64,000 nucleotides of DNA from Bradyrhizobium sp. WBAH42 (GCF_024585265.1 NZ_CP036533.1:5775001-5839000), one strand, 5' to 3'; shown: positions 56,026 through 64,000, numbered from the stretch's first letter. The notes: generated from the sequence alone by a model not told the origin. Numbers and translations are program-made.

Positions 56026-56740
56026 ATGAAACTGTCTGCGCCCATCTACCATCTGAAGCGCAAGGCGAAACGCCTGTCCCGCGAAGCCGGCATTCCGCTC
56101 CACGACGCGCTTGACCGTGTCGCTGCGACGGAAGGGTTTGCCGCCTGGAGCATGCTGGCTGCAAAGGCAGCTTCGCTGACACCGGCGAGCAAACTGTTCG
56201 CGCAATTCCGTCCGGGCGATTTGGTGCTGGTCGGGGCGCGTCCCGGCCAGGGCAAGACGCTGATGAGCCTCGAACTTGCCGTCGAAGCCATGAAGTCCGG
56301 CCATCGCGCCGCATTCTTCTCGCTCGAATATACCGAGGAGGATGTGCTGGCGCGTCTGCGGGTCATCGGAGCGGAGCCGGCGCAGTTCGACAAGCTGTTC
56401 GAGGTCGATTGTTCGGACATCATCAGCGCCGACTACGTCGTGAAACCAAATGGCATCGGCGCCGCGCGGCACGCTCGTCGTGATCGACTACCTGCAACTG
56501 CTCGACCAAAGGCGGGAAAATCCCGATCTGACCATTCAGGTCCGCGCGCTGAAATCGTTTGCGCGCGACATGGGGCTGATCGTCGTCTTCATCTCGCAAA
56601 TCGACCGGTCCTACGATCCCGCGGTCAAGCCCTGCCCCGATCTCGGCGATGTCCGCTTGCCGAACCCGCTGGACCTGAAGCTGTTCGATAAGACGTGCTT
56701 CATCAACGACGCCGAAGTGCAGTTCCGCGCCGCGAGCTGA
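56026..56740 (+). pseudogene. DnaB-like RecA-fold ATPase gene broken by one extra base
   Basis: The frame from ATG 56026 (GGGAGG upstream) encodes a helical start, FRPGDLVLVGARPGQGKTLM (Walker A), and FFSLEYTEEDVLARLRVIGA, up to DYVVK at about 56445. The next frame from 56450 continues with MASAPRGTLVVIDYLQLLDQ (Walker B), LIVVFISQIDRSYDPAVKPC and DLKLFDKTCFIN. Joining them needs removal of one base in the CC at 56446-56447, restoring VVKQMASAPRG. Without that the second half is lost. Either a true frameshift pseudogene or a sequencing error. The ATPase resembles a compact DnaB-type domain found in Rhizobiales. Confidence 0.8.
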
Positions 56741-56785
56741 TAGCTTCGGGCCGCGGGTGAGATGGCTCGCCCGCGGCCTGCAACG

Positions 56786-57208
56786 TCACGCCGCCTGCAC
56801 CGCAACCTCGAGCTTGCCGGCGATGTAGCGCCGTTCCTGGGTCAGGCCGCCGAAGCCGTAGGCATCGCCCTTGACCTCGTCGACATGCAGGTAGGTCTCC
56901 GGATGCAGCGGGCCCAGGATCTCGGCCATGCGCTTGAACATGGCGGCGAGATAGGCTGCCTTCTCGTCCTTGGTGTTGGTGCCCTCGGTGACGTGGATGT
57001 CGATCCAGTAGCTGGCGAGCTTCTGCTCGGCGAGCGACTTGCCGCCGGCGAACCAGTCGCCGGCATCGACCGACTTCACGATGATGGCGGTGACCTTCGG
57101 GTCCTTGTGCAGGATCTCAGCGGTGAGCTCGGACACGGCATTGGCGATGTCGGCCTTCAGCGACGGCGACTGGCGGGACGAGGTGTAGGACACGGTGATC
57201 AGCGGCAT
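56786..57208 (-). CDS. 4-oxalocrotonate tautomerase-family enzyme
   Basis: 140-residue tautomerase-fold protein starting MPLITVSYTSSRQSPSLKAD, in which Pro becomes the N-terminal base after Met removal. The rest follows a longer two-module tautomerase (about 60 residues per module: ILHKDPKVTAIIVKSVDAGD, YLAAMFKRMAEILG, ETYLHVDEVKGDAYGFGGLT). ATG 57208 has GGGAGA upstream. Divergent from a LysR gene that likely controls it. Substrate unknown. Confidence 0.87.
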   Translation of the reverse strand: MPLITVSYTSSRQSPSLKADIANAVSELTAEILHKDPKVTAIIVKSVDAGDWFAGGKSLAEQKLASYWIDIHVTEGTNTKDEKAAYLAAMFKRMAEILGPLHPETYLHVDEVKGDAYGFGGLTQERRYIAGKLEVAVQAA

Positions 57209-57285
57209 GGTGGTTCTCCCTAAGATGCCCCGCGACCTGCGCGGCGTTGGTGAGAAGCTAGACCTCCGAGCGTCATTTTGGTATC

Positions 57286-57310
57286 TTATCTCTAGTGATA
57301 TCAATGATAA
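57286..57310. promoter_or_regulatory. Nested inverted repeats between tautomerase and LysR genes
   Basis: Outer TTATC (57286-57290) and GATAA (57306-57310) enclose TATC-N6-GATA (57287-57300), just upstream of the LysR start at 57320 and about 80 bp upstream of the tautomerase start. This AT-rich block in a GC-rich background suits a LysR operator or the divergent promoter. Confidence 0.45.
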
Positions 57311-57319
57311 CGATCTGTA

Positions 57320-58174
57320 ATGACAGCCACGCTCGACATCGCCACCGTCCAGGCCTTCCTGCTGGTCGCCGACCTCCAGAGCTTTACCCGCGCCGCCGAA
57401 GCGCTCGGCACGACGCAGGCGGCTGTCAGCCTGAAGCTGCAGCGGCTGGAGACGCTGCTGGCAAAGCGGCTCGTCGAGCGCTCGCCGCGTGCGGTCCGGC
57501 TCACCGCCGACGGCGCGGCCTTCCTCGATCGCGCCCGCGCGCTGATGGACGCACACGATCGCGCGCTGTCGGGCGACGCGTCGCCTGCGCAGTCGCTCAC
57601 GCTCGGCATCTCCGACCACGCGGCGGGCCCCGAGCTGGTGCCGCTGCTCGAACGTCTGCACGCGATGTCGTCCAATCTCACCCTCGCCGTCAGCATCGGC
57701 TTCTCGCGCGAGATGCAAGATGCCTATGACGCCGGCGAGCTGGATGCGGTGATCGTCCGCCAGGAAGGCAGCCGCCGCGGCGGCGAGAAGCTGGCCGAGG
57801 ACGAATTCGGCTGGTTCGCGTCACGGCGCTTCACGCTGCCGAAAGGCGAACCACTGCCGCTCGCAACCCTCGCCCCGCCCTGCGGCGTCCGCGCCGTCGC
57901 CGTGCGCGCGCTCGACAGGGCCGGCCTCGGCTGGCGCGAGCGCTTCGTCGGCGGCGGCGTCACGGCAGTCGTTGCCGCTGCGCTCGCCGGACTTGCGATC
58001 GCGCCGCTGGCGCGACGGATTGCACCTCCTGGCCTGATCGATGTCGGGCCGGCGCTCACGCTGCCGAAACTCGGCAGCTCGAAGGTGATGCTGCATTCCA
58101 AGGTCAGCGATCCCGCAAAGCTTGCAGCGCTGCGCGCGGTGGCGGCGACGTTCCGGGGTGTGGCGGCGACCTAG
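57320..58174 (+). CDS. LysR-family regulator
   Basis: 284 residues. HTH: TVQAFLLVADLQSFTRAAEA then LGTTQAAVSLKLQRLETLLA; the effector domain is short and Ala/Gly-rich near the end (GGGVTAVVAAALAGLAIAPL). Divergent from the tautomerase gene, its likely target. Its stop overlaps the 3' end of a convergent membrane-protein gene by four bases. Confidence 0.88.
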   Translation: MTATLDIATVQAFLLVADLQSFTRAAEALGTTQAAVSLKLQRLETLLAKRLVERSPRAVRLTADGAAFLDRARALMDAHDRALSGDASPAQSLTLGISDHAAGPELVPLLERLHAMSSNLTLAVSIGFSREMQDAYDAGELDAVIVRQEGSRRGGEKLAEDEFGWFASRRFTLPKGEPLPLATLAPPCGVRAVAVRALDRAGLGWRERFVGGGVTAVVAAALAGLAIAPLARRIAPPGLIDVGPALTLPKLGSSKVMLHSKVSDPAKLAALRAVAATFRGVAAT

Positions 58175-58590
58175 CCGAACCACTGACCTTCCTGGCCGGC
58201 ATATCTGCCAGCGACAAACCAATAGACAAGTCCCGCAGCGCCACCGGCGAGAACAAATGAGGGGCCGAACGAGCCGACCGTCTGGAAGAGCAGCGCGCAA
58301 AACAGCGAGCCAATCGCGGCGCCTGAAATCGAGTAGAATAGCAAAGACCTGATATGCAGCCGTTCGGCGAGCCAGATCACTGCGCCAGCCGGAAGCCCCG
58401 TGAGCGTGCAGACGATAAGCAACGTCAGCGGCAGCACAAAGACTAGCATCGAGACGATGCCCACCAGCTGTCCAGCGCTCTTCACGGTTCCTATGAAGCT
58501 GGCCAGTATGATGGCATGCAGAACTCCGGTTGCGGCCACGCATCCGCGAAACCAGCCGTTCAAAGCGCGAGGACACTCAGCGCACGCCAT
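58171..58590 (-). CDS. Four-helix membrane protein of unknown function
   Basis: 139 residues with four hydrophobic segments (ATGVLHAIILASFIGTV, LVGIVSMLVFVLPLTLLIVC, YSISGAAIGSLFCALLF, FVLAGGAAGLVYWFVAG). The N-terminus has a CAEC pair. AGGTG precedes ATG 58590. Overlaps the end of the LysR gene by four bases in convergent orientation. Family not recognised. Confidence 0.65.
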   Translation of the reverse strand: MACAECPRALNGWFRGCVAATGVLHAIILASFIGTVKSAGQLVGIVSMLVFVLPLTLLIVCTLTGLPAGAVIWLAERLHIRSLLFYSISGAAIGSLFCALLFQTVGSFGPSFVLAGGAAGLVYWFVAGRYAGQEGQWFG

Positions 58591-58599
58591 CACATCACC

Positions 58600-60036
58600 T
58601 CACAAGATCGCCTCGAACGCACTGCGCAGCGTCTCGTGCCGAAAGACAAAACCGCGGCTCAGCGCCTTGTTCGGCAGCACGCGCTGGCCGCCGAGCAGGA
58701 GCTCGTCGGCAAAGCCGCCGCCGATCCGGCGGAGCAGGCCGCCGGGGATACGGAACACCGCAGGCCGGTGCAGGCGGCGGCCGAGTTCTTCCGTGAATTT
58801 TGCATTGGTGACCGGGATCGGCGCGGTGGCATTGACGGGACCCGCCAGATCCGGCGTCGCGATCACATAGGCGATCAGGCGGATCAGATCGTCGCGTTCG
58901 ATCCAGGACATCCATTGTCGCCCGGTGCCGAGCGGACCGCCGAGGCCGAACTCGAACGGCGTCAGCATGCGCGTGATGAAGCCGCCTTCGGTGCCGAGCA
59001 CGAGGCCGATGCGCAAATACACCACGCGCACGCCGAGCTCCTCCGCCGGCCGCGCCGCTGTCTCCCAGGCCGCGCACAGCTCGTGGCTGAAGCAGGCATG
59101 AGATTTGGCCGATTCCGTCAGCACCTGGTCGGCCCAAAGGCCGTACCAGCCGATCGCCGAACCGCTGATCAGCACCTCTGGCTTGCGCGCGAGCCGCGCG
59201 ATCAGCCTGACGACCTCGCCGGTCGTGTCGACGCGCGAGCCGATGATCTTGGCGCGCTTCGCCTCGGTCCACAGGCCGTTGCCGATCGGCTCACCGGCGA
59301 GGTTGACGATGGCATCGATCTGCGTGTCCGAGGCGAGCTGATCGAGGCTCGTGATCAGCGTCACCGGCGGCGGCAGCATCTCGGCTTTCGCGGGATTGCG
59401 GATCAGCGCGATGACGTGGTGCCCTGCCCCGCTGAGGCTTGCCGCAAGCCGGCTGCCGATGAAGCCGGTGGCGCCTGATATCAGCACGGTCTTGCGGCTG
59501 GGTAGCTTTTCAACAAGCCCGGCCGCCGGCACGCTTCGCATGCGGGCGAGCCGGTGCATCGCGGCAAAATCCCTGACGCCGCACAGCGCAGCGCCGAGTG
59601 CGCAGGCGGTCGCGGCGATGCTGAGCAGACCCTGATAGACGACGGTCACGCCGACGGGCTGCATCGCCCAGGCGATCAGCACGGGCAGCAGCAGCACCAG
59701 GATGGCGCCGTAATTGATCGCAAGCAGCGTATGATTGATGCGCTCGCTCGGCGGCAGCTTGCGGCTCAGATCCTCCTCGACGAAATCCATCAAGGTGATG
59801 ACGATCTCGGCGACCAGCACCGCGACGATCAAGACCGCCAGCACGCCGTGAACCTCGAGCCAGCCGAGCACCAGGAACAGCAGCGCATAGAGCATGTTGC
59901 GGATGCCGTGCAGCTTCAGCTCGAAGCGCTGCGACGGCCGCCAGGCCAGGCGCTCGGTGAATTCGTGGTGATAGAAGGTGTCGAACACACCCATCACGAT
60001 CTGGATGGCGATGAGTGTCCACAACAGCGGCGTCAT
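58600..60036 (-). CDS. TIGR01777-type NAD-dependent epimerase with N-terminal membrane domain
   Basis: 478 residues. The first 150 form four or five membrane helices (DoxX-like; LLWTLIAIQIVMGVFDTFYH, LYALLFLVLGWLEVHGVLAV); from about residue 180 a Rossmann epimerase begins VLISGATGFIGSRLAASLSG, with IDAIVNLAGEPIGNGLW and ISGSAIGWYG as family marks (TIGR01777/YfcH). It is the third gene of the GbsR-led operon: its ATG overlaps the DUF4166 stop by four bases (ATGA). Substrate unknown, perhaps a sugar or lipid group. Confidence 0.87.
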   Translation of the reverse strand: MTPLLWTLIAIQIVMGVFDTFYHHEFTERLAWRPSQRFELKLHGIRNMLYALLFLVLGWLEVHGVLAVLIVAVLVAEIVITLMDFVEEDLSRKLPPSERINHTLLAINYGAILVLLLPVLIAWAMQPVGVTVVYQGLLSIAATACALGAALCGVRDFAAMHRLARMRSVPAAGLVEKLPSRKTVLISGATGFIGSRLAASLSGAGHHVIALIRNPAKAEMLPPPVTLITSLDQLASDTQIDAIVNLAGEPIGNGLWTEAKRAKIIGSRVDTTGEVVRLIARLARKPEVLISGSAIGWYGLWADQVLTESAKSHACFSHELCAAWETAARPAEELGVRVVYLRIGLVLGTEGGFITRMLTPFEFGLGGPLGTGRQWMSWIERDDLIRLIAYVIATPDLAGPVNATAPIPVTNAKFTEELGRRLHRPAVFRIPGGLLRRIGGGFADELLLGGQRVLPNKALSRGFVFRHETLRSAFEAIL

Positions 60037-60698
60037 GATACGGCCTCCCTGAACAGGACGGACTGATGGATCAGCGCGCCGTGACGCGGGTGAGTGACGT
60101 CGAGGGTGAAGCGGAAAGCGCCCTCGCCGAGATCTCGATGCGTCACGATCAGCTCGCCCGGCGTCAACCAGCGCGGCAGCGGAAGCCACAAGCGTCCAAG
60201 CTGAAGGCCGTAGCCGGCGCTACGAAAGATCAGCACCTGATCCTCGACCGCGATGCGCAGCGCCATCGATACGCCGAAGCCGACATATTCCTCGAGCCCC
60301 GTCGGACCGGCAAAACGCTTGGCGGAATGGATCACCTGCGGAAAGCCGCGCTTGCGCGCGCAGATGCGCGTCCAGGTCTGGCCGCCGGTCGCGCCGTCCT
60401 CGGTGACGGTGACGATCATGGGCACACCGATGTCGCGGCCGGTGGGCAATGGTCCGCCGATCAGGCGCGCGGCCTGCGCGAACCACCAGCCGAAATCGCT
60501 GAAGGCGAGCTCGTCGAGCACGCCGACGTAGACGACACTGTCGCCGTCGGCGACGCGTTTCGAGAAGCGCCGCCAGGTCGCGAGCGGCAAGCGGCCCCAA
60601 TCCTCGTCCGACAGCAGCGCGCGGAAACGACGGTCGTCGAGCAGTCTTACGTGAGCGGAGGTCGATGCGTTGGAGCCTGATAGTCTTGCCAACGTCAT
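60033..60698 (-). CDS. DUF4166 protein
   Basis: 221 residues, soluble: GYGLQLGRLWLPLPRWLTPG and RFTLDVTHPRHGALIHQSVL near the end, and WGRLPLATWRRFSKRVADGD early, are the marks of DUF4166. ATG 60698 has GAGGAGGG upstream. It sits between the MarR-type regulator and the epimerase; overlap with the epimerase is four bases. The family often accompanies such epimerases. Function unknown. Confidence 0.85.
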   Translation of the reverse strand: MTLARLSGSNASTSAHVRLLDDRRFRALLSDEDWGRLPLATWRRFSKRVADGDSVVYVGVLDELAFSDFGWWFAQAARLIGGPLPTGRDIGVPMIVTVTEDGATGGQTWTRICARKRGFPQVIHSAKRFAGPTGLEEYVGFGVSMALRIAVEDQVLIFRSAGYGLQLGRLWLPLPRWLTPGELIVTHRDLGEGAFRFTLDVTHPRHGALIHQSVLFREAVS

Positions 60699-60714
60699 CA
60701 CACCCTCCTCGACA

Positions 60715-61272
60715 CTATTTGACCTTGCCCAGCGGCAGCAGGTTGGCGATCTTCTCGCCAAGCCGCATCAAGGCGACCAGCCGCGGCCGCGGCACTTTCA
60801 GCATCTGCATGAACCAGTGGTCGGCGAGCTCGGTGAACGCGAGCATCTCCTTCAGGCGCTTGGCCGCGACGGGACTGATGCCGGGATCGTCCGTGGCATC
60901 GGATACGCAGGCGCGAAGCGCTGCGATCGCCGGGTCGATCTCCCGCTCCTTGCGCCGCGCCGCGATCCTCGCGGCGATCTCCCAGATGTCGGTCTCCGCC
61001 TCGTAATGGTCGCGGCGGTCGCCCAGGATCGGCACCCGCCGGATCAGGTTCCAGGCGAGCAGCTCCTTCAGCGAGTTGGAGACGTTGGAGCGTGCCATGC
61101 CGAGCGTGTCGGCGATGTCCTCGGCGGTCATCGGCGCCTCGGCGAGATAAAGCAGCCCATGAATCTGGCTCACCGAGCGATTCACTCCCCACTCGTCGCC
61201 CATATCGCCCCAATGCAGGATGAAGCGCTCGACGGCGGCGGGAAGTTTCTTCTTTCCGGTTATTTCTGTCAT
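60715..61272 (-). CDS. GbsR/MarR-family regulator
   Basis: 185 residues. Winged HTH: SQIHGLLYLAEAPMTAEDIA then DTLGMARSNVSNSLKELLAW and VPILGDRRDHYEAETDIWEI, as in GbsR-type regulators. It starts the operon with DUF4166 (16-bp gap) and the epimerase. A perfect 22-bp palindrome spans its start codon, so it likely represses its own operon. No Shine-Dalgarno is visible, and the promoter position predicts a leaderless transcript. Confidence 0.9.
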   Translation of the reverse strand: MTEITGKKKLPAAVERFILHWGDMGDEWGVNRSVSQIHGLLYLAEAPMTAEDIADTLGMARSNVSNSLKELLAWNLIRRVPILGDRRDHYEAETDIWEIAARIAARRKEREIDPAIAALRACVSDATDDPGISPVAAKRLKEMLAFTELADHWFMQMLKVPRPRLVALMRLGEKIANLLPLGKVK

Positions 61273-61282
61273 GACAGAAATA
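61261..61282 (-). promoter_or_regulatory. Perfect 22-bp palindrome over the GbsR start codon
   Basis: Perfect inverted repeat with eleven-base arms and no spacer (arm TATTTCTGTCA). The start codon (61270-61272) lies at its centre and the -10 hexamer (61279-61284) overlaps one arm. Binding here would block both RNA polymerase and, in leaderless mRNA, the first codons. Confidence 0.8.
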
Positions 61283-61307
61283 TCTGACGAACCCGACTTC
61301 TTGTCAA
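61279..61307 (-). promoter_or_regulatory. Sigma-70-type promoter of the GbsR-DUF4166-epimerase operon
   Basis: Read on the minus strand: TTGACA (61302-61307), a 17-bp spacer, GATATT (61279-61284). The next six bases lead directly to the ATG, so the expected start of transcription is at or next to the A of the start codon. Confidence 0.65.
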
Positions 61308-61347
61308 GAAGAAGCCTTGCATACGGCCCGCCAGGGCCTGCCTAAAA

Positions 61348-62931
61348 ATGTCCCAGACGGCGGGAACCATCCCGACCTCTTCGGCGTTTGTTTCCGTCGA
61401 GGCGGGGTCCGGAATGGCCGAAAAGTTCAGTCAACAGAGAGACCTGTTCGAGAGCGAGCGCAGTTTTCGGCTGTTGGTTGAGGGTGTCGCCGACTACGCC
61501 CTCTATATGCTTGACCCGAACGGGACCATCACCAGCTGGAACATCGGCGGCGAACGCATCAAGGGTTACCCCCCCGAAGAAATCCTCGGCCAGCATTTTT
61601 CCCGTTTCTACACCGAGACCGACCGGGCCAATGGCAAGCCGGCGCGGGCGCTCGGAATCGCGCGCGAAAAGGGCCGATACGAGGAGGAAGGCTGGCGCGT
61701 CCGCAAGGACGGCACGTTCTTCTGGGCGAGCGTCGTAATCGACCCGATCTACGAGGACGGCAGGCTGATCGGCTTCGCCAAGATCACACGCGACATCACA
61801 GAGCGTCGCAATGCCCAGCTCAAGCTCGAGGCGATGCAGAAGCAGCTGGCCGAGTCGCAGAAATTCGATGCGCTCGGACAGCTCACTGGCGGGGTGGCCC
61901 ACGACTTCAACAATCTTCTGATGATCATCAGCGGCAGCCTTCACATCCTGAAGAAGAACGCCGCCGACGACCCCAAGCTCGAGCGCGCCATTTCGGCGAT
62001 CGACACCGCGACCAAGCGCGGCGCAGCGCTGACCAACCAGCTTCTCACCTTCGCCCGGCGGCAGAGCGTCAACCCGCAGGCGATCGATTTTGCCGAACGC
62101 GTCGCGGCCATCCGCGAGGTGCTCGACGCGGGCGTCGGCAGCTCCGTGCGTATCGCCTTCGACATTCACTCCGACACCTGGCCGATCAAGGCCGACGTCT
62201 CCGAGCTCGAGACCGCGCTGCTCAACCTCGTCATCAATGCCCGCGACGCGATGCCGGACGGCGGCACGGTGACGATCGCGGCACGCAACGTCGTGCTGAA
62301 TGAGGCGCCCCTCGTCGGCGATTTCATCGCGATCGACGTCCGCGATACCGGGCTTGGAATTCCCTCCGACGTCCTCGACAAGATCTTCGAGCCGTTCTTC
62401 ACGACCAAGGCGATCGGAAAAGGCACGGGCCTCGGCCTTTCGCAGGTCCACGGCTTCGCCCACCAGGCCGGCGGCACGGTGAAGGTGGCAAGCGAGCTCG
62501 GCAAGGGCACGACATTCACCATCGTCCTGCCGCGCGGCACGGATGTGCCGTCGCGGGAGACGGCGGGAACGGCGTTCCGCGGCAGCGGCACGGTGCTGCT
62601 GGTCGAGGACAATCCCGATGTCGCGCTGGTCAGTATCGGTCTTCTGGAGCAGCTCGGCTATCAGGTGCGCCGTGTCGCCGATGCCGAAGCGGCATTGCGC
62701 GAGATCGAGAGCGACGGCGTCGATTTCGTGTTCTCGGACATCGTCATGCCCGGCAAGATGGACGGCCTCAGCCTCGCCCATCACCTTCGCCAGATCCGTC
62801 CCGGCCTGCCGATCCTGCTCGCCACCGGTTACAGCGAGGTCGCCGCCGGCGTGCGCGGCGATTTCCCGATCCTGCGCAAGCCCTACGAGATCCACGAGCT
62901 GAGCGAGGCGATCTCGAAACTGCCAAGGTGA
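61348..62931 (+). CDS. Hybrid histidine kinase (PAS-HisKA-HATPase-REC)
   Basis: 527 residues without membrane helices. PAS domain about 40-155 (MLDPNGTITSWNIGGERIKG), HisKA with phospho-His185 (GGVAHDFNNLLMIISGSLHI), ATPase with N box NLVINARDAMPDGG and G boxes VRDTGLGIPSD and GKGTGLGLSQVHGFA, and a C-terminal receiver from about 410 (VLLVEDNPDVALVSIGLLEQ) with acceptor Asp in FVFSDIVMPGKMDG and ILRKPYE. Cytoplasmic sensor; ligand unknown. No DNA-binding partner is adjacent; the GbsR-type operon points away from it. Confidence 0.92.
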   Translation: MSQTAGTIPTSSAFVSVEAGSGMAEKFSQQRDLFESERSFRLLVEGVADYALYMLDPNGTITSWNIGGERIKGYPPEEILGQHFSRFYTETDRANGKPARALGIAREKGRYEEEGWRVRKDGTFFWASVVIDPIYEDGRLIGFAKITRDITERRNAQLKLEAMQKQLAESQKFDALGQLTGGVAHDFNNLLMIISGSLHILKKNAADDPKLERAISAIDTATKRGAALTNQLLTFARRQSVNPQAIDFAERVAAIREVLDAGVGSSVRIAFDIHSDTWPIKADVSELETALLNLVINARDAMPDGGTVTIAARNVVLNEAPLVGDFIAIDVRDTGLGIPSDVLDKIFEPFFTTKAIGKGTGLGLSQVHGFAHQAGGTVKVASELGKGTTFTIVLPRGTDVPSRETAGTAFRGSGTVLLVEDNPDVALVSIGLLEQLGYQVRRVADAEAALREIESDGVDFVFSDIVMPGKMDGLSLAHHLRQIRPGLPILLATGYSEVAAGVRGDFPILRKPYEIHELSEAISKLPR

Positions 62932-62945
62932 ATGTTTCTTCTTCA

Positions 62946-63072
62946 CCTCTCCCCGCTTGCGGGGAGAGGTCGAATTCGATCGCAGATCGAATTCGGGTGA
63001 GGGGGTACAGGTCTTTCTACGACCGCTCGCGTTGAGAGAAGCCCCTCACCCTAACCCTCTCCCCGTAAGAAC
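62946..63072. repeat. Composite palindromic repeat after the hybrid kinase gene
   Basis: Perfect hairpin CCTCTCCCCGC-TT-GCGGGGAGAGG (62946-62969), then a perfect hairpin with CGAATTCGATC arms (62971-62995), then GTGAGGGG pairing with CCCCTCAC near 63042-63049 and a second CTCTCCCCG unit. I associate such CTCTCCCCGC repeats with bradyrhizobial genomes. It fills the 178-bp gap. Confidence 0.8.
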
Positions 63073-63109
63073 GGGGCGAGGGAACGCACCGCCTGCGGGG
63101 AAAGAACAC

Positions 63110-63409
63110 CTACACCGTCGGCAGTACGGAAAACGCTTCCCCTGCCCTGCGCAAATTCAGCTCATCCACGCTTGCGGTTTCACTGGTGACACTGTCGACG
63201 CGCGAGAGCGGCGGGCCGTGGCGGCACAGCGCGACCATGTCGGCAACGTGCGTCGGCGCACCCGCGAACAGCGCCTCCACGCTGCCGTCACGGCGGTTGC
63301 GGACCCAGCCTTCGAGGCCACACGCGGCGGCCTGGAACTCCACCCAGGCCCGATAACCGACGCCCTGCACGCGGCCGCGGATCATGACCTGGAGAATCAC
63401 CCGGCTCAT
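63110..63409 (-). CDS. acyP: Acylphosphatase
   Basis: 99-residue enzyme hydrolysing acyl phosphates. Signature [20 protein letters not shown] has the phosphate-binding Arg and GVGYR loop, and [20 protein letters not shown] carries the catalytic Asn. ATG 63409 overlaps the upstream gene's stop by four bases (ATGA), so it is co-translated with the mutase-family gene. Confidence 0.94.
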   Translation of the reverse strand: MSRVILQVMIRGRVQGVGYRAWVEFQAAACGLEGWVRNRRDGSVEALFAGAPTHVADMVALCRHGPPLSRVDSVTSETASVDELNLRRAGEAFSVLPTV

Positions 63410-64000
63410 GGCTTCGATCCGAGCCAATCGGCGCTGCGCGCCTTGACCGCGGCCTCGCGCGCAACGCGGGCCATCAGCTCCGACGATGCCACGCCCTTGA
63501 GGCTCTTTGGCGCCGTGCCCTCGCGCAACGCCTTCTGCGTCTCGTAGACGGCTTGCATCGCCGCGGCGATCGGCGCATGGCCCTGCAGCGCGATCCGGAC
63601 GCGCTGACCCTGGAGATAATCGAGCCCGCTCAATTCCTCCGATGCGCCGCCGAGCACGATCGGCAGGCGGGTGGCGGCGGCGATGGCTTCGAGCTCGGCT
63701 CGCGACTTGATGCCGGTGAAAAACAGCGCATCGACGCCGGCCGCCTCATAAGCCTTGGCGCGGCGCACCGCATCCTCGATCGAGGTGATCGCGGCTGCGC
63801 CCGTGCGGCCCATGATGACCAGCGAGGGATCGCTGCGGCCGGCGAGCGCCGCCTTCATCTTGCCGACGCCCTCTTCGAGGGAGATCAGCTGCGCCTTCGT
63901 CTCACCAAATGCCGCCGGCAGCAGCGTGTCCTCGATGGTGAGGCCGGCCGCGCCGGCCGTCTCCAGCTCCTGCACCGTGCGGCGCACGTTGAGCGCATTG
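63406..64000 (-). CDS. Isocitrate lyase/PEP mutase family protein, 5' end outside window
   Basis: C-terminal 198 residues of a TIM-barrel enzyme. [19 protein letters not shown] has the conserved Glu/Asp pattern (usually G-x-x-x-EDQ), then [20 protein letters not shown] and [20 protein letters not shown]. Relatives act as oxaloacetate decarboxylases or carboxyPEP mutase-like enzymes; the motif here reads IEDT rather than IEDQ. The stop overlaps the acylphosphatase start. The catalytic N-terminal part is not in the window. Confidence 0.85.
   Translation of the reverse strand, partial: NALNVRRTVQELETAGAAGLTIEDTLLPAAFGETKAQLISLEEGVGKMKAALAGRSDPSLVIMGRTGAAAITSIEDAVRRAKAYEAAGVDALFFTGIKSRAELEAIAAATRLPIVLGGASEELSGLDYLQGQRVRIALQGHAPIAAAMQAVYETQKALREGTAPKSLKGVASSELMARVAREAAVKARSADWLGSKP

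Overview
The window looks like chromosomal DNA of a Bradyrhizobium-type alphaproteobacterium. The evidence is high GC throughout, a phasin gene with TGC/GCA palindromes upstream, a MipZ division ATPase, ClpS/ClpA, HWE-type and hybrid sensor kinases, many small conserved proteins, and three palindromic intergenic repeat types that I associate with bradyrhizobia (26068-26117, 28432-28518, 62946-63072). I see no phage, transposase, CRISPR array or plasmid gene. This assignment rests on recognition, not on a search.

Left part (1-9.1 kb): catabolic and transport modules. A nitrilase and an aldoxime dehydratase form an operon divergent from an AraC-type regulator, an aldoxime-to-nitrile-to-acid route. 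A 2,2-dialkylglycine decarboxylase-like PLP enzyme and an orphan amino-acid binding protein follow, divergent from a GcvA-type LysR regulator. Then come an aldo/keto reductase and a DHA2-type MFS pump.

Core stretch (9.1-33.3 kb): a lipoprotein, clpA and clpS, a TadG-like protein, a phasin, a D,D-carboxypeptidase with a SPOR-like end, a J-domain membrane protein, a VWA protein, an exported alpha/beta hydrolase, mipZ, panC, DUF1489, a GST, a DUF599 protein, a TolA/TonB-like protein, a second aldo/keto reductase, a small XRE regulator, mgtE, and two tandem NodB-type polysaccharide deacetylases.

Accessory-looking stretch (33.3-54.4 kb): an isonitrile hydratase with a periplasmic binding protein, divergent from a GlxA-type regulator; a thioredoxin-reductase-like and FMN-reductase-like pair; a cluster of very small proteins including two paralogues; a signalling block (CheB-CheR-PAS-HWE kinase fusion, Crp/Fnr regulator, stand-alone CheB, single-domain receiver); a micro-operon of two membrane peptides of about 31 residues; and a stress-like set (SDR, zinc dehydrogenase, GH13 glucosidase, CsbD, DUF305 fusion, second Crp/Fnr regulator, isochorismatase-like hydrolase).

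Right part (54.5-64 kb): tRNA-Leu(GAG), a FliN-like gene divergent from lipB, a DnaB-like gene broken by one extra base, a tautomerase divergent from a LysR regulator, a GbsR/MarR-type operon with a perfect 22-bp palindrome over its start codon and a promoter that predicts leaderless mRNA, a hybrid histidine kinase, acylphosphatase and a partial PEP-mutase/isocitrate-lyase family gene.

The most interesting points are: two separate C-N triple-bond modules in one window; the leaderless, palindrome-covered regulator promoter; the membrane micropeptide pair, whose second member is only 32 codons; shared GTGC-N3-GCAC boxes upstream of the phasin and of an exported hydrolase; and the small-protein and stress-signalling block. 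Gene functions are recognised from family motifs, and no database search was possible.
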